This document shows positions 26,616 through 35,182 of a stretch of 64,000 nucleotides of DNA, piece by piece. Positions within the stretch are counted from its first letter, which is position 1. Every line of letters starts with the position of its first letter. The translations under genes and the position numbers were made by a program. This stretch comes from Rhodocyclales bacterium (GTDB lineage: Bacteria > Pseudomonadota > Gammaproteobacteria > Burkholderiales > Rhodocyclaceae), in contig PQAF01000028.1 of assembly GCA_003105015.1 (NCBI GenBank), forward strand, positions 285,814-349,813, written 5' to 3'. The notes under the pieces are model-generated. The model was not told the origin of the DNA. It did no database searches and saw only the letters and a list, made by a program, of their open reading frames with translations.

Positions 26616-27453
26616 GGGGCTGCTCTGTGAGGGCGAAGGAGGCATAGCCGACGACGCGCGAGCGGTCGCCGGCGGTGTCGCCGGAGTTGCGCAGGTCGAG
26701 CAGTTCGATCTGCATGCCGCGCCGCTTGGCGCAGAGCAGCAGGCCGTTGATCGGCGTCGCACCGCAGGCCTGTTCGTGCTCGATGGACGGCTCGAAGTCG
26801 AGGATCGCGCCGACCGTGCTCTTGTCGATGCCCTGCGCCGTGGCGTAGGCATGGAAATGCGAAAGGTCGGAGCTGATGAGGATGAGCGTTTCCGGTCCGC
26901 CCCAGAGGAGATCGAGCACCTCGGCCACTTGGGCCGGCGTGGCTGCGCCGACGGCGAAGGGCAGCAGGGTGAAATCGTCGAGCACCGTCTGCAGGAAAGG
27001 CAGTTGCACCTCCAGCGAGTGCTCCAGGTTGTGCGCCACGTCGCTGGCCGAGACCTGCGGCAGCTTGAGCGCGGCGGCAGCCCCTTCGGTATCGATGCGC
27101 ACGCCGCCCAGCGGCGTGGCGAAGGCTTCGGCCACCGGCAGAGCGAGGCCGCGGATCGGCACGCGGTGCGCCGGGCCGAGCAGCACGACACGACGGATGG
27201 TGCTGCGCGCCGGGGCGAGCAGGGCGTAGGCACGGGCGGCGACGGCGCCGGAATAGACGTAGCCGGCGTGGGGGACGATGAGCGCCTTCGGCGCCCCATG
27301 TGTCGCGGGCGGCACGGCCGCCAGGTAAGACTGTATGTCCCGGGCGAGTTCGTCCGCCTCGGCCGGATAGAACATGCCGGCGACGGCGGGCGGACGGATG
27401 TGCAGAGAAGGGTTCATTGCCATCTCAGGTTGGGCGGTTGTTGGGGGAATCAA
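26602..27453 (-). CDS. amrB: AmmeMemoRadiSam system protein B (Memo family)
   Basis: A Memo-family protein (283 residues from TTG 27453, 273 from ATG 27423): IRPPAVAGMFYP, ALIVPHAGYVYSG, LLGPAHRVPIRG, HSLEVQLPFLQ, SSDLSHFHAY and GATPINGLLL. The conserved His pair HAG and the EH/HS motifs can bind a metal, as in extradiol-type folds. TTG 27453 is placed because a strong AAAGGAGAGG lies just before it. ATG 27423 lacks a ribosome site but gives the family-typical length. First gene of the amr operon. Confidence 0.9.
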   Translation of the reverse strand: MIPPTTAQPEMAMNPSLHIRPPAVAGMFYPAEADELARDIQSYLAAVPPATHGAPKALIVPHAGYVYSGAVAARAYALLAPARSTIRRVVLLGPAHRVPIRGLALPVAEAFATPLGGVRIDTEGAAAALKLPQVSASDVAHNLEHSLEVQLPFLQTVLDDFTLLPFAVGAATPAQVAEVLDLLWGGPETLILISSDLSHFHAYATAQGIDKSTVGAILDFEPSIEHEQACGATPINGLLLCAKRRGMQIELLDLRNSGDTAGDRSRVVGYASFALTEQPHARH

Positions 27454-27465
27454 GCCTCTCCTTTA

Positions 27466-27471
27466 ATTATA
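27466..27471 (-). promoter_or_regulatory. -10 element TATAAT before amrB
   Basis: Perfect TATAAT on the minus strand immediately followed by the Shine-Dalgarno AAAGGAGAGG. No clear -35. If it is a real -10, the transcript would start within the ribosome site and favour the downstream ATG 27423. Confidence 0.35.
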
Positions 27472-27913
27472 GGAAGCCTGACCGAGGGCGCTTATCGCTG
27501 TTTTGCGGCGCAGCATCGAAAGTTTCCCGGCTTGAGAAATCCTGTTTTACTATACGAAAAACAAAGCCAACTACCCGTCACGTATAAGAAAAACTTTGGG
27601 TAATCATATATAAGACTTTGTTGTTGCGACGCCGCGAAATTCCTATACTCCTTGCAACACGAGCGTAAGCAGCGCAACCGCACTGTTTGCGTGTCACCCG
27701 GCCTGGCGCACCACGCCAGGCTGTCCAGTAAGCCGGATTCGATCTCCGGCTGCACCGTGAGTGGCTGCCGCCGCCGCGCCCGCAAGGCAAGGCCCGTCAT
27801 CCGCCAGGTTCCAGCGTCTGTTTTTGCCCGGGAAGCGCTCGGCGTTTTCGCATGGCTTTCAGACCCTGGTGTAGTCATGGTTATTTGAACCTTAAAGGTT
27901 TTTGACTCGCAGC
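27472..27913. other. AT-rich intergenic region and long rnf leader
   Basis: About 440 bases without a convincing gene. 27520-27660 is AT-rich relative to surroundings. 27700-27720 contains CCTGGCG-CACCA-CGCCAGG, a perfect 7-bp hairpin in the transcribed leader. 27888-27900 has AACCTT/AAGGTT. I do not recognise a known riboswitch. The short frames here have no family resemblance. Confidence 0.45.
27621..27649 (+). promoter_or_regulatory. Sigma-70-like promoter for the rnf-nifJ operon
   Basis: TTGTTG at 27621-27626, 17-base spacer, TATACT at 27644-27649. A start near 27656 would give a leader of roughly 255 bases before rnfB. Confidence 0.6.
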
Positions 27914-28795
27914 ATGGGATCGATGACGAATCTCGCTTATGCCGGTGCCTTCATGGCGCTGCTCGGCGTTGCCCTCGCGGGCGTGATCGCCTTCGCCAAT
28001 CGGCGGCTCTATGTCTATGAAGATCCGCGCATCGACCAGGTCGAGGAACTGCTGCCGAAATCCAACTGCGGCGCCTGCGGCACGGCCGGCTGCCGCAACT
28101 TCGCCGAGAAGGTTGTCGCCGGCGAGATCCTGCCCGCGCAGTGCACCGTGAACGCGCCGGCGCAGAACACGGTGATTGCCGACCTGCTCGGCGTCGATGC
28201 CGGCTCGGTAGAGAAGCGCGTGGCGCGGCTGGCCTGTGCCGGCGGCCGCCACGTTGCCTACCTGCGCGCGCGCTATGCCGGCCACACCTCCTGCCGGGCG
28301 GCGGCGGTGGTCAGCGGCGGCGGCAAGGACTGCGCCTGGGGCTGCCTCGGGCTGGCCGACTGTGCCGAGGTCTGCGACTTCGACGCCATCCACATGGACA
28401 CCCACGGCCTGCCGGTGGTGGACGCCGACAAGTGCACCGCCTGCAACGACTGCGTCGAGGTCTGCCCGAAGGGCCTGTTCTCGCTCGAACCCGTCTCGCG
28501 CAAGCTGTGGGTGGCCTGCAAGAACCTCGCCGACGGCGACACCGCCGAGGCCTCCTGCGAGGTGGCGTGCACCGCTTGCGGCAAATGCGTCGTCGATTCC
28601 GCCCCCGGCGTGATGAAGCTGGAGAACAACCTGGCGGTGATCGACTACGCGCAGAACGCGCGGGCGGCGAAGCAGGCCATCGAGCGCTGCCCGACCGGCG
28701 CCATCGTCTGGTTCGACAATCCGAATTTTTCCATCAAGGGCGCGGAATCGAAAAAGATCCTGCGCCAGAACGAATTACCCCTGATCAGTGCGTGA
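27914..28795 (+). CDS. rnfB: Rnf electron-transport complex subunit B, extended form
   Basis: The ferredoxin-facing iron-sulphur subunit of Rnf. One N-terminal transmembrane helix, then the RnfB Fe-S motif NCGACGTAGCRNFAEKV (near residue 48), then CAWGCLGLADCAEVCDF, CTACNDCVEVCPKG and CTACGKC..ERCPTG clusters. At 293 residues it is about 100 longer than E. coli RsxB, matching multi-cluster forms of anaerobes. ATG 27914 chosen; ATG 27923 with GGGA four bases before it is possible, and TTG 27902 is unlikely. First gene of the operon, nine bases before nifJ. Confidence 0.9.
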   Translation: MGSMTNLAYAGAFMALLGVALAGVIAFANRRLYVYEDPRIDQVEELLPKSNCGACGTAGCRNFAEKVVAGEILPAQCTVNAPAQNTVIADLLGVDAGSVEKRVARLACAGGRHVAYLRARYAGHTSCRAAAVVSGGGKDCAWGCLGLADCAEVCDFDAIHMDTHGLPVVDADKCTACNDCVEVCPKGLFSLEPVSRKLWVACKNLADGDTAEASCEVACTACGKCVVDSAPGVMKLENNLAVIDYAQNARAAKQAIERCPTGAIVWFDNPNFSIKGAESKKILRQNELPLISA

Positions 28796-28804
28796 GGTGA
28801 TGCC

Positions 28805-31800
28805 ATGCTGAAGAAGCTCAAGGAATACAAGCTGTTCGAGACCGCCCCCGGCGCCGGCAAGGAGAAGGCCAAGGTGAAATACCCGGGCGTGCGCGACGCG
28901 GTCGACGGCAACACCGCCGTGATCCACGTCGAGCGCGAGGCGTCCGACGCCGCCGGCGCCTATCCCATCACGCCCTCGACGCAGATGGGCGAATACTGGG
29001 CCGAGGCCGTCGCCCAGGGCCACCTCAACATCTCCGACCGCCCGCTGATCTTCATCGAGCCGGAGTCCGAGCACGCCGCCGCCGGCGTCACCGCCGGCAT
29101 GTCGATGACCGGCCTGCGCGCCACCAACTTCTCGTCGGCGCAGGGCGTCGCCTTCATGCACGAGTCGCTCTACGCCGCCGTCGGCAAGCGGCTGCCCTAC
29201 GTGCTCAACATGGGCTGCCGCGCCATCACCAAGGCCAGCCTCAACGTGCACTGCGGCCACGACGACTACCACTGCGTCGACGACACCGGCTTCATCCAGG
29301 TGATGGCGAAGGACGCCCAGGGCGCCGCCGACCTCAACCTCATCGCGCGCAAGGCCGCCGAGCTGTCGCTGACGCCGGCCATCGTCGGCCAGGACGGCTT
29401 CCTCACCACCCACCTGATCGAGTCGGTGCGCCTGCCCGAGCGCGAGCTGGTGGCCGAATACCTCGGCAAGCCGGACGACCTCATCGACACGCCGACGCCC
29501 GCCCAGGCCATGCTCTACGGCCCGAAGCGCCGCCGCGTGCCGGCGATCTGGGACGTGGACACCCCGCTGCTCTCCGGCTCGGTGCAGAACCAGGACGCCT
29601 ACATGCAGGCGGTGGCCGGCCAGCGGCCGTACTTCTTCGACCACATCGAGGCGATCACCGACCGCTGCATGGCCGAGTACGCCGAGCTGACCGGCCGCCA
29701 GTACAAGCGCGTCGCCACCTACCGCTGCGAGGACGCCGAGTACCTGATCCTCGGCATGGGCAGCATGATCGTGCAGGCCGAGGCCGTCGCCGACTGGCTG
29801 CGCGAAAACCGCAAGCTGAAGGTCGGCGTGGTCGACCTGACCCTGTTCCGTCCCTTCCCGGGCGACCTGCTCGGTTCGATCCTCAAGGGCAAGAAGGGCG
29901 TGGCGGTGCTGGAGCGCACCGACCAGCCGCTGGCCGAGGACCTGCCGCTGATGCGCGAGGTGCGCGCCACGGTCACCAAGTGCCTGGAGAACGGCGCCGC
30001 CGAGGGCAAGCTGCCCTACGAGGGCTACGCCGCCTACGCTTCCGCCAAGGACATGCCGCGCCTGTACTCGGGCTGCTACGGCCTGGGCAGCCGCGACATG
30101 CAGCCGGAGGCGCTGATCGGCGCCGTCGAGAACATGCTGCCCGGCGCAGACCAGAAGAAGTTCTTCTACCTCTCGGTGGATTTCGTGCGCGACACGCCGG
30201 CCAACCCGAAAGACGAGATCCACAACCAGAACATCCTCGAGGCCTACCCGCGCATCCGCGAGCTGGCGGTGCGCGGCAGCGAGAACCCGAACCTGCTGCC
30301 GAAGGATTCGATCACCGTGCGCATGCACTCGGTCGGCGGCTGGGGCGCCATCACCACCGGCAAGAACCTGGCGATGACGCTGTACGAGCTGCTCGGCTGG
30401 GACATCAAGGCCAACCCGAAGTACGGCTCGGAGAAGAAGGGCCAGCCGACCACCTACTACCTGTCGGCGGCGCCGGAGCCGATCCGCGTGAACTGCGAGT
30501 ACGTGTACGTCGACGTCGTGCTCTCGCCCGACCCCAACGTGCATGAGCATTCCAACCCGGTGGCCGGCCTGAAGAAGGGCGGCGTCTTCATCGTGCAGAG
30601 CAACCGCTCCGCCGAGGATCTCTGGGCGAGCTTCCCGCTGTGGATGCAGAAGCAGATCGTCGACAACGACATCCGCGTCTTCTACCTCGATGCCTTCCAG
30701 ATCGCCCGCGAGGAGGCCGGATCGGCCGACCTGCAGCTGCGCATGCAGGGCATCGCCTTCCAGGGCGCCTTCTTCGCCGCCAGCCCGGTGATGAAGAACG
30801 CCGGCCTCACCGAGGAGAAGCTGTTCAAGGCCATCGAGGACCAGCTGCAGGCGAAGTTCGGCGGCAAGGGCAAGCGTGTGGTGGACGACAACCTGCGCGT
30901 GGTGCGCCGCGGCTTCAGCGAGCTGAAGGAGATCACGGAAAAGTCAGTCGGCGCGACACGGCGCAACCTGCGCGACAAGGCCGCCGGCCTGCCGGTGATG
31001 CTCAAGCAACTGCCCGAGGGTGACGGCCGCGTGGCCGACATCCACCGCTTCTGGGAGCAGACCGGCAGCTTCTACGCCTCCGGCAAGGGCTCCGACAACC
31101 TGGTCGACCCCTTCATCGGCGCCTCGCTGGTGCCGGCGGCCACGGGCGTCTTCCGCGACATGACGCAGATCCGCTTCGAGTACCCGGAGTGGATCGCCGA
31201 GAACTGCACGGCCTGCGGCAACTGCTACACGGAGTGCCCGGACAGCGCCATCCCCGGCCTGGTCAGCACGGTGGCCGACGTCTTCAACACGGCGGTGACG
31301 CGCGTCGAGCGCGGCGGCCGGCCGACGCGTTATCTCCGCCGCGCCGTGCGCACGCTGGAGAAGAAGCTGCGCGGCATGATCGAGGGCGACGGCGTCAGCA
31401 TCCGCCCGCTCATCGACGATGCCATCAACGCCACCGTTGCCGAGGCGCCGGAAGTCGAACGCGCGGGCCTCGCCGAGGAGTTCCGCCTGTTCCGCGAATC
31501 GCTTGGCGACTTCCAGTTCGGCACCACCAAGCCCTACTGGACGCAGAAGGAGAAGAAGGGCAAGGGCAGCGGCGGCCTGTTCTCCATCACCATCAACCCG
31601 TACACCTGCAAGGCCTGCGCGCTGTGCGTGAAGGTCTGCGAGGACGATGCCCTGCGCATGGTGACGCAGACCGAAGAATCCACCGAGCGCCTGCGCCGCG
31701 ACTGGAATTTCTGGCTCGACCTGCCGTCGACGCCGAAGGAGTACAGCCGCATCGACAGCCTCGACGAGAAGATCGGCGCGCTGGAGACGCTGCTGCTCGA

Positions 31801-33736
31801 CAAGCAGAACTACGGCTCGATGCCCTGCGGCGACGGCGCCTGCCTCGGCTGCGGCGAGAAGACCGCCATCCACCTGTTCACCGGCACGGTGACGGCGCTG
31901 ATGCAGCCGCGCGTGGAGAAGCACGTCGCCCACCTCGACGAGCTGATCGGGCGCCTGGAGAAGCACATCCGCATGAAGCTGACCGAGTCGGTGGACCTCT
32001 CCGACACCGGTGCGGTGCTGCAGGCGGTGAACGCCGCCAAGGACCAGGACCTGACGCTGGCCAGCCTGGCGGCGAAGATCATGGAGAACAAGCCGTCGCG
32101 GCCGCTCGACCCGGCTTGGGTGAAGTGGGCGACGCAGCTCATCGAGAAGCTGAAGGACCTGAAGTGGCGCTACGCCGAGGGTCCGGCCAAGCGCGGCCGC
32201 GCGGCGATGGGCATCGTGAACTCCACCGGCTGCACCTCGGTGTGGGGCTCGACCTATCCCTTCCACCCGTATCCCTTCCCCTGGACCAGCCACCTGTTCC
32301 AGGACAGCCCCTCGGTGGCGATGGGCATCTTCGAGGGCCACATGGCGAAGATGGCGGAGGGCTTCAAGGCGGTGCGCATGGCCGAGCTGGAGCTCGCCGG
32401 CGAGTACAGCGCCGAGAAGCACGAGGACTTCTTCCGCCGCTTCAACTGGCAGCAGTTCTCCGAGGAGGAGTGGCTGCTCAGCCCGCCGGTGGTCTCGCTC
32501 GGCGGCGACGGCGCCATGTACGACATCGGCTTCCAGAACCTGTCGCGCGCCCTGATGTCGGGCATGCCGATCAAGGTGCTGGTGGTGGACACGCAGGTGT
32601 ATTCGAACACCGGCGGCCAGGCCTGCACTTCGGGCTTCATCAGCCAGATCTCCGACATGGCGCCGTTCGGCGCCGCCCAGCGCGGCAAGCAGGAGACGCG
32701 CAAGGAGATCAGCCTGATCGGCATGGCGCACCGCACGTCCTACGTGATGTCGGGCACCATCGCCCACACCAACCACCTGATCGAGAGCTACATCGACGGC
32801 CTCAATTCGCGCCGGCCGGCGCTGTTCAACATCTACGCCGTCTGCCCGCCGGAGCACGGCATCGGCGACGACAAGAGCGTGGACCAGAGCAAGCTGGCGG
32901 TGGAAGGGCGCGCCTATCCGCTGTTCCGCTTCAACCCGGACGCCGGCACCACCTTCTCGGAGTGCGTCAGCCTCGAGGGCAACCCGGCGCTCGAGCAGGA
33001 CTGGCCGACCTACACGTTGAAGTACGTCGACGAGCAGGGCACCGAGCAGAAGATGGAGCTGCCGATGACCTTCGCCGACTTCGCGGCGACGGAAGGCCGC
33101 TTCGGCAAGCAGTTCAAGAAGGCGCCGCCGGAGACCTGGAACGACGACATGGTGGCCATCGCCGACTTCCTCCAACTCGGCAAGGACGAGCGCGAGGGCA
33201 AGTTCCCCTTCATCTGGGCGACCGACCAGAAGAACCGCCTGACGCGCCTGCTGGTGACCGAGGACCTGGTGCGCGCCTGCGAGGAGCGCCTCAACTTCTG
33301 GAAGCAGCTGAAGGACGTCGCCGGCCTCAACCGGGCCGAGGTGGACACCGAGATGCTGGCCGACCAGGTGCGCGCCGAACTGCTGGCGAAGATCACCGCC
33401 AGCCTGGGCGTGGGCGGCGTGGACATGCCGGCGGCCAATGCGCCGCTGCCGCTGGCGGCACAGTCTTCCGCCCCGGCGGCCGACGGTTACGAGCCAGTGT
33501 GGGTCGAGTCACCCGAGTGCACCGCCTGCGACGAGTGCACCAGCATCGCGCCGAAGGTCTTCGTCTACAACGACCAGAAGCAGGCCATCGTGGTGAACCC
33601 GAAGGGCGCCAAGTACGCCGACATCGTCAAGGCGGCGGAGAAGTGCACCGCCGGCTGCCTGCATCCCGGCACGCCGTGGAACATGAGCGAGCCGGGCATC
33701 GAAAAGCTGATGCAGCGGGCGGCCAAATACAACTAA
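28805..33736 (+). CDS. nifJ: Pyruvate:ferredoxin (flavodoxin) oxidoreductase, large multidomain form
   Basis: Oxidises pyruvate with CoA to acetyl-CoA and CO2, reducing ferredoxin or flavodoxin. The 1643 residues exceed the usual ~1175. Order: pyrimidine domain (YPITPSTQMGEYWAEA near 38), transketolase-like domain II (GMGSMIVQAEAVADWLRE), gamma domain (HSVGGWGAITTGKNLA near 500), 4Fe-4S motifs CTACGNCYTECP (near 801) and CKACALCVKVCEDDA (near 934), TPP domain with CGDGACLGCGEKT (near 1007) and GDGAMYDIGFQNLSRAL (near 1232), and a C-terminal ferredoxin-like module CTACDECTSIAP...CTAGCLHPG (1570-1643). The RBS GAGGTGATG precedes ATG. Whether pyruvate is the true substrate is inferred. Confidence 0.93.
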   Translation: MLKKLKEYKLFETAPGAGKEKAKVKYPGVRDAVDGNTAVIHVEREASDAAGAYPITPSTQMGEYWAEAVAQGHLNISDRPLIFIEPESEHAAAGVTAGMSMTGLRATNFSSAQGVAFMHESLYAAVGKRLPYVLNMGCRAITKASLNVHCGHDDYHCVDDTGFIQVMAKDAQGAADLNLIARKAAELSLTPAIVGQDGFLTTHLIESVRLPERELVAEYLGKPDDLIDTPTPAQAMLYGPKRRRVPAIWDVDTPLLSGSVQNQDAYMQAVAGQRPYFFDHIEAITDRCMAEYAELTGRQYKRVATYRCEDAEYLILGMGSMIVQAEAVADWLRENRKLKVGVVDLTLFRPFPGDLLGSILKGKKGVAVLERTDQPLAEDLPLMREVRATVTKCLENGAAEGKLPYEGYAAYASAKDMPRLYSGCYGLGSRDMQPEALIGAVENMLPGADQKKFFYLSVDFVRDTPANPKDEIHNQNILEAYPRIRELAVRGSENPNLLPKDSITVRMHSVGGWGAITTGKNLAMTLYELLGWDIKANPKYGSEKKGQPTTYYLSAAPEPIRVNCEYVYVDVVLSPDPNVHEHSNPVAGLKKGGVFIVQSNRSAEDLWASFPLWMQKQIVDNDIRVFYLDAFQIAREEAGSADLQLRMQGIAFQGAFFAASPVMKNAGLTEEKLFKAIEDQLQAKFGGKGKRVVDDNLRVVRRGFSELKEITEKSVGATRRNLRDKAAGLPVMLKQLPEGDGRVADIHRFWEQTGSFYASGKGSDNLVDPFIGASLVPAATGVFRDMTQIRFEYPEWIAENCTACGNCYTECPDSAIPGLVSTVADVFNTAVTRVERGGRPTRYLRRAVRTLEKKLRGMIEGDGVSIRPLIDDAINATVAEAPEVERAGLAEEFRLFRESLGDFQFGTTKPYWTQKEKKGKGSGGLFSITINPYTCKACALCVKVCEDDALRMVTQTEESTERLRRDWNFWLDLPSTPKEYSRIDSLDEKIGALETLLLDKQNYGSMPCGDGACLGCGEKTAIHLFTGTVTALMQPRVEKHVAHLDELIGRLEKHIRMKLTESVDLSDTGAVLQAVNAAKDQDLTLASLAAKIMENKPSRPLDPAWVKWATQLIEKLKDLKWRYAEGPAKRGRAAMGIVNSTGCTSVWGSTYPFHPYPFPWTSHLFQDSPSVAMGIFEGHMAKMAEGFKAVRMAELELAGEYSAEKHEDFFRRFNWQQFSEEEWLLSPPVVSLGGDGAMYDIGFQNLSRALMSGMPIKVLVVDTQVYSNTGGQACTSGFISQISDMAPFGAAQRGKQETRKEISLIGMAHRTSYVMSGTIAHTNHLIESYIDGLNSRRPALFNIYAVCPPEHGIGDDKSVDQSKLAVEGRAYPLFRFNPDAGTTFSECVSLEGNPALEQDWPTYTLKYVDEQGTEQKMELPMTFADFAATEGRFGKQFKKAPPETWNDDMVAIADFLQLGKDEREGKFPFIWATDQKNRLTRLLVTEDLVRACEERLNFWKQLKDVAGLNRAEVDTEMLADQVRAELLAKITASLGVGGVDMPAANAPLPLAAQSSAPAADGYEPVWVESPECTACDECTSIAPKVFVYNDQKQAIVVNPKGAKYADIVKAAEKCTAGCLHPGTPWNMSEPGIEKLMQRAAKYN
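30940..30963 (+). repeat. Dispersed 24-bp motif
   Basis: AAAGTCAGTC at 30940, GACACGGCG ending at 30963. Sense in nifJ but in another frame than the cupin copy (encodes KSVGATRR). Confidence 0.75.
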
Positions 33737-33745
33737 AACCATTAA

Positions 33746-33820
33746 CCACAGAGGCACAGAGACACAGAGAGAACCAGCATGGAATTCTTTGCTTTTCTCT
33801 GTGCCTCTGTGTCTCTGTGG
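33746..33820. repeat. Long hairpin of CACAGAG units between nifJ and rnfC
   Basis: Arms of 25 bases (33746-33770, CCACAGAGGCACAGAGACAC...; 33796-33820) pair with one G-U and one mismatch around a 25-base loop. Each arm is a tandem of CACAGAG units. No T tract follows, so it is not a standard terminator; it may stabilise or insulate the nifJ message from rnfCDGEA. Similar CACAGAG hairpins are scattered in many bacterial genomes. Confidence 0.75.
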
Positions 33821-33838
33821 TGAGGGGTTCTTACTGAC

Positions 33839-35182
33839 GTGAAACTGCTTTCCTACTTCCGCGGCGAGGCCTTCCAGCGCGGCGTGCATCCGCCGGGCTG
33901 CAAGCACACCGCCGACACGCCGATCCGCCGGCTGCCGTTCGCGCCGCGGCTGGTCGTGCCGCTGTCGCAGCACATCGGCAAGCCGTCGCGGCCGATCGTG
34001 CGTGTCGGCGAGGAGGTGCTGCGCGGCCAGCCGATCGCCGAAGCCGACGGCTGGCTGTCGGTGCCGCAGCACGCGCCGGCCACCGGCGTGGTGGAAGCCA
34101 TCGAGCTGCGGCCGAGCGCGCGCGGGCCGTGGACGGAATGCATCGTCATCCGCGTCTATGAGGCTTCGACGCAGGAGGTGCTGTGGGGCACGCCGCAGGA
34201 TCTGGACGCCTTCCCGCCGCAGGACATCGTACTCGCCGTGCAGCGCACCGGCATGGTCGGCCTCGGCGGCGCCGCCTTCCCCAGCCACGCCAAGCTGACG
34301 GTGCCGGAAGGTGCCCGCGTCGAGACGCTGGTGGTGAACGGCTGCGAGTGCGAGCCGTACCTCACCTGCGACCACCGCCTGATGGTCGAGCACGCAAACG
34401 ACCTGATGACCGGCATCCGCCACGCCATGCGCGCCACCGGCGCGCGCCGCGCCATCATCGGCGTCGAGGACAACAAGCCGGCGGCGGCCGAGGCGATGCG
34501 CCGGGCGCTGCCGCCGGGAAGCGAGATCTTCGTCGAGGAGGTACCGACCAAGTACCCGCAGGGCTCGGAGAAGATGCTCATCACGGCGCTGTTCGGCGTC
34601 GAGGTGCCTTCCGGCAAGCTGCCGCTGTCGCTCGGCATGGTGGTGAACAACGTCGGCACGCTGGCGGCGCTGGGCAGGCTGCTGCCGGCGGGGCAGGGCC
34701 TGATCGAGCGCGTCGTCACCGTCACCGGGCCCGGCGTGGCGCGGCCGGGCGACTACCGCGTGCCGCTCGGCACGCCGATCTCCTTCGTGCTCGACTATGC
34801 CGGTGCACCCGCTCAGGCGCGACAGGTGATCCTCGGCGGGCCGATGATGGGCCAGTCGGTGGCGTCGCTCGACGTGCCGGTGACCAAGGGCGTCTCCGGC
34901 GTGCTGGTGTTCCGCGGCGAGGACATGGCGGGCCGGGAAGGGCGCCGCAGCTATCCCTGCATCAAGTGCGGCGAATGCGTCGAGTCCTGCCCGATGGGCC
35001 TGAATCCCTCCATGCTGGGCATGCTTGCCGCGCGGCGCGAATACGACGCGATGGGCGAGCAGTACCACCTCGGCGACTGCTTCGAGTGCGGCTGCTGCAC
35101 GTACACCTGCCCGTCCAACATTCCGCTGGTGCAGCAGTTCCGCGTCGCCAAGCAGATCCTGCGGGAGAAGGCGGCGGCGTGA
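33839..35182 (+). CDS. rnfC: Rnf electron-transport complex subunit C
   Basis: NADH-side soluble subunit (447 residues): GLGGAAFPSHAKL, VVNGCECEPYLTCDHRLM, VPTKYPQGSEKMLI, and two [4Fe-4S] motifs CIKCGECVESCPMG and CFECGCCTYTCPSNIPLVQQFR. No C-terminal Ala-rich tail as in E. coli RsxC. Starts with GTG 18 bases after the long hairpin and has only a distant GAGGGG. Its stop overlaps the rnfD GTG start. Confidence 0.93.
   Translation: MKLLSYFRGEAFQRGVHPPGCKHTADTPIRRLPFAPRLVVPLSQHIGKPSRPIVRVGEEVLRGQPIAEADGWLSVPQHAPATGVVEAIELRPSARGPWTECIVIRVYEASTQEVLWGTPQDLDAFPPQDIVLAVQRTGMVGLGGAAFPSHAKLTVPEGARVETLVVNGCECEPYLTCDHRLMVEHANDLMTGIRHAMRATGARRAIIGVEDNKPAAAEAMRRALPPGSEIFVEEVPTKYPQGSEKMLITALFGVEVPSGKLPLSLGMVVNNVGTLAALGRLLPAGQGLIERVVTVTGPGVARPGDYRVPLGTPISFVLDYAGAPAQARQVILGGPMMGQSVASLDVPVTKGVSGVLVFRGEDMAGREGRRSYPCIKCGECVESCPMGLNPSMLGMLAARREYDAMGEQYHLGDCFECGCCTYTCPSNIPLVQQFRVAKQILREKAAA

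Noticed and set aside
27700..27800. Cobalamin or molybdenum-cofactor riboswitch
   Set aside because: GTGAGTGGC and GCAGCC fragments look suggestive, but the conserved core order of these riboswitches is missing on both strands.
27492..27878. Possible genes in the rnfB upstream region (both strands)
   Set aside because: No ribosome sites, no recognisable domains, mixed composition; better explained as a leader region.
28775..33175. Long antisense frames across nifJ
   Set aside because: No domain resemblance and composition mirrors nifJ codon bias; nifJ motifs are unambiguous.
33746..33820. CRISPR array or tandem repeat locus
   Set aside because: The CACAGAG units form two hairpin arms rather than repeats separated by unique spacers.
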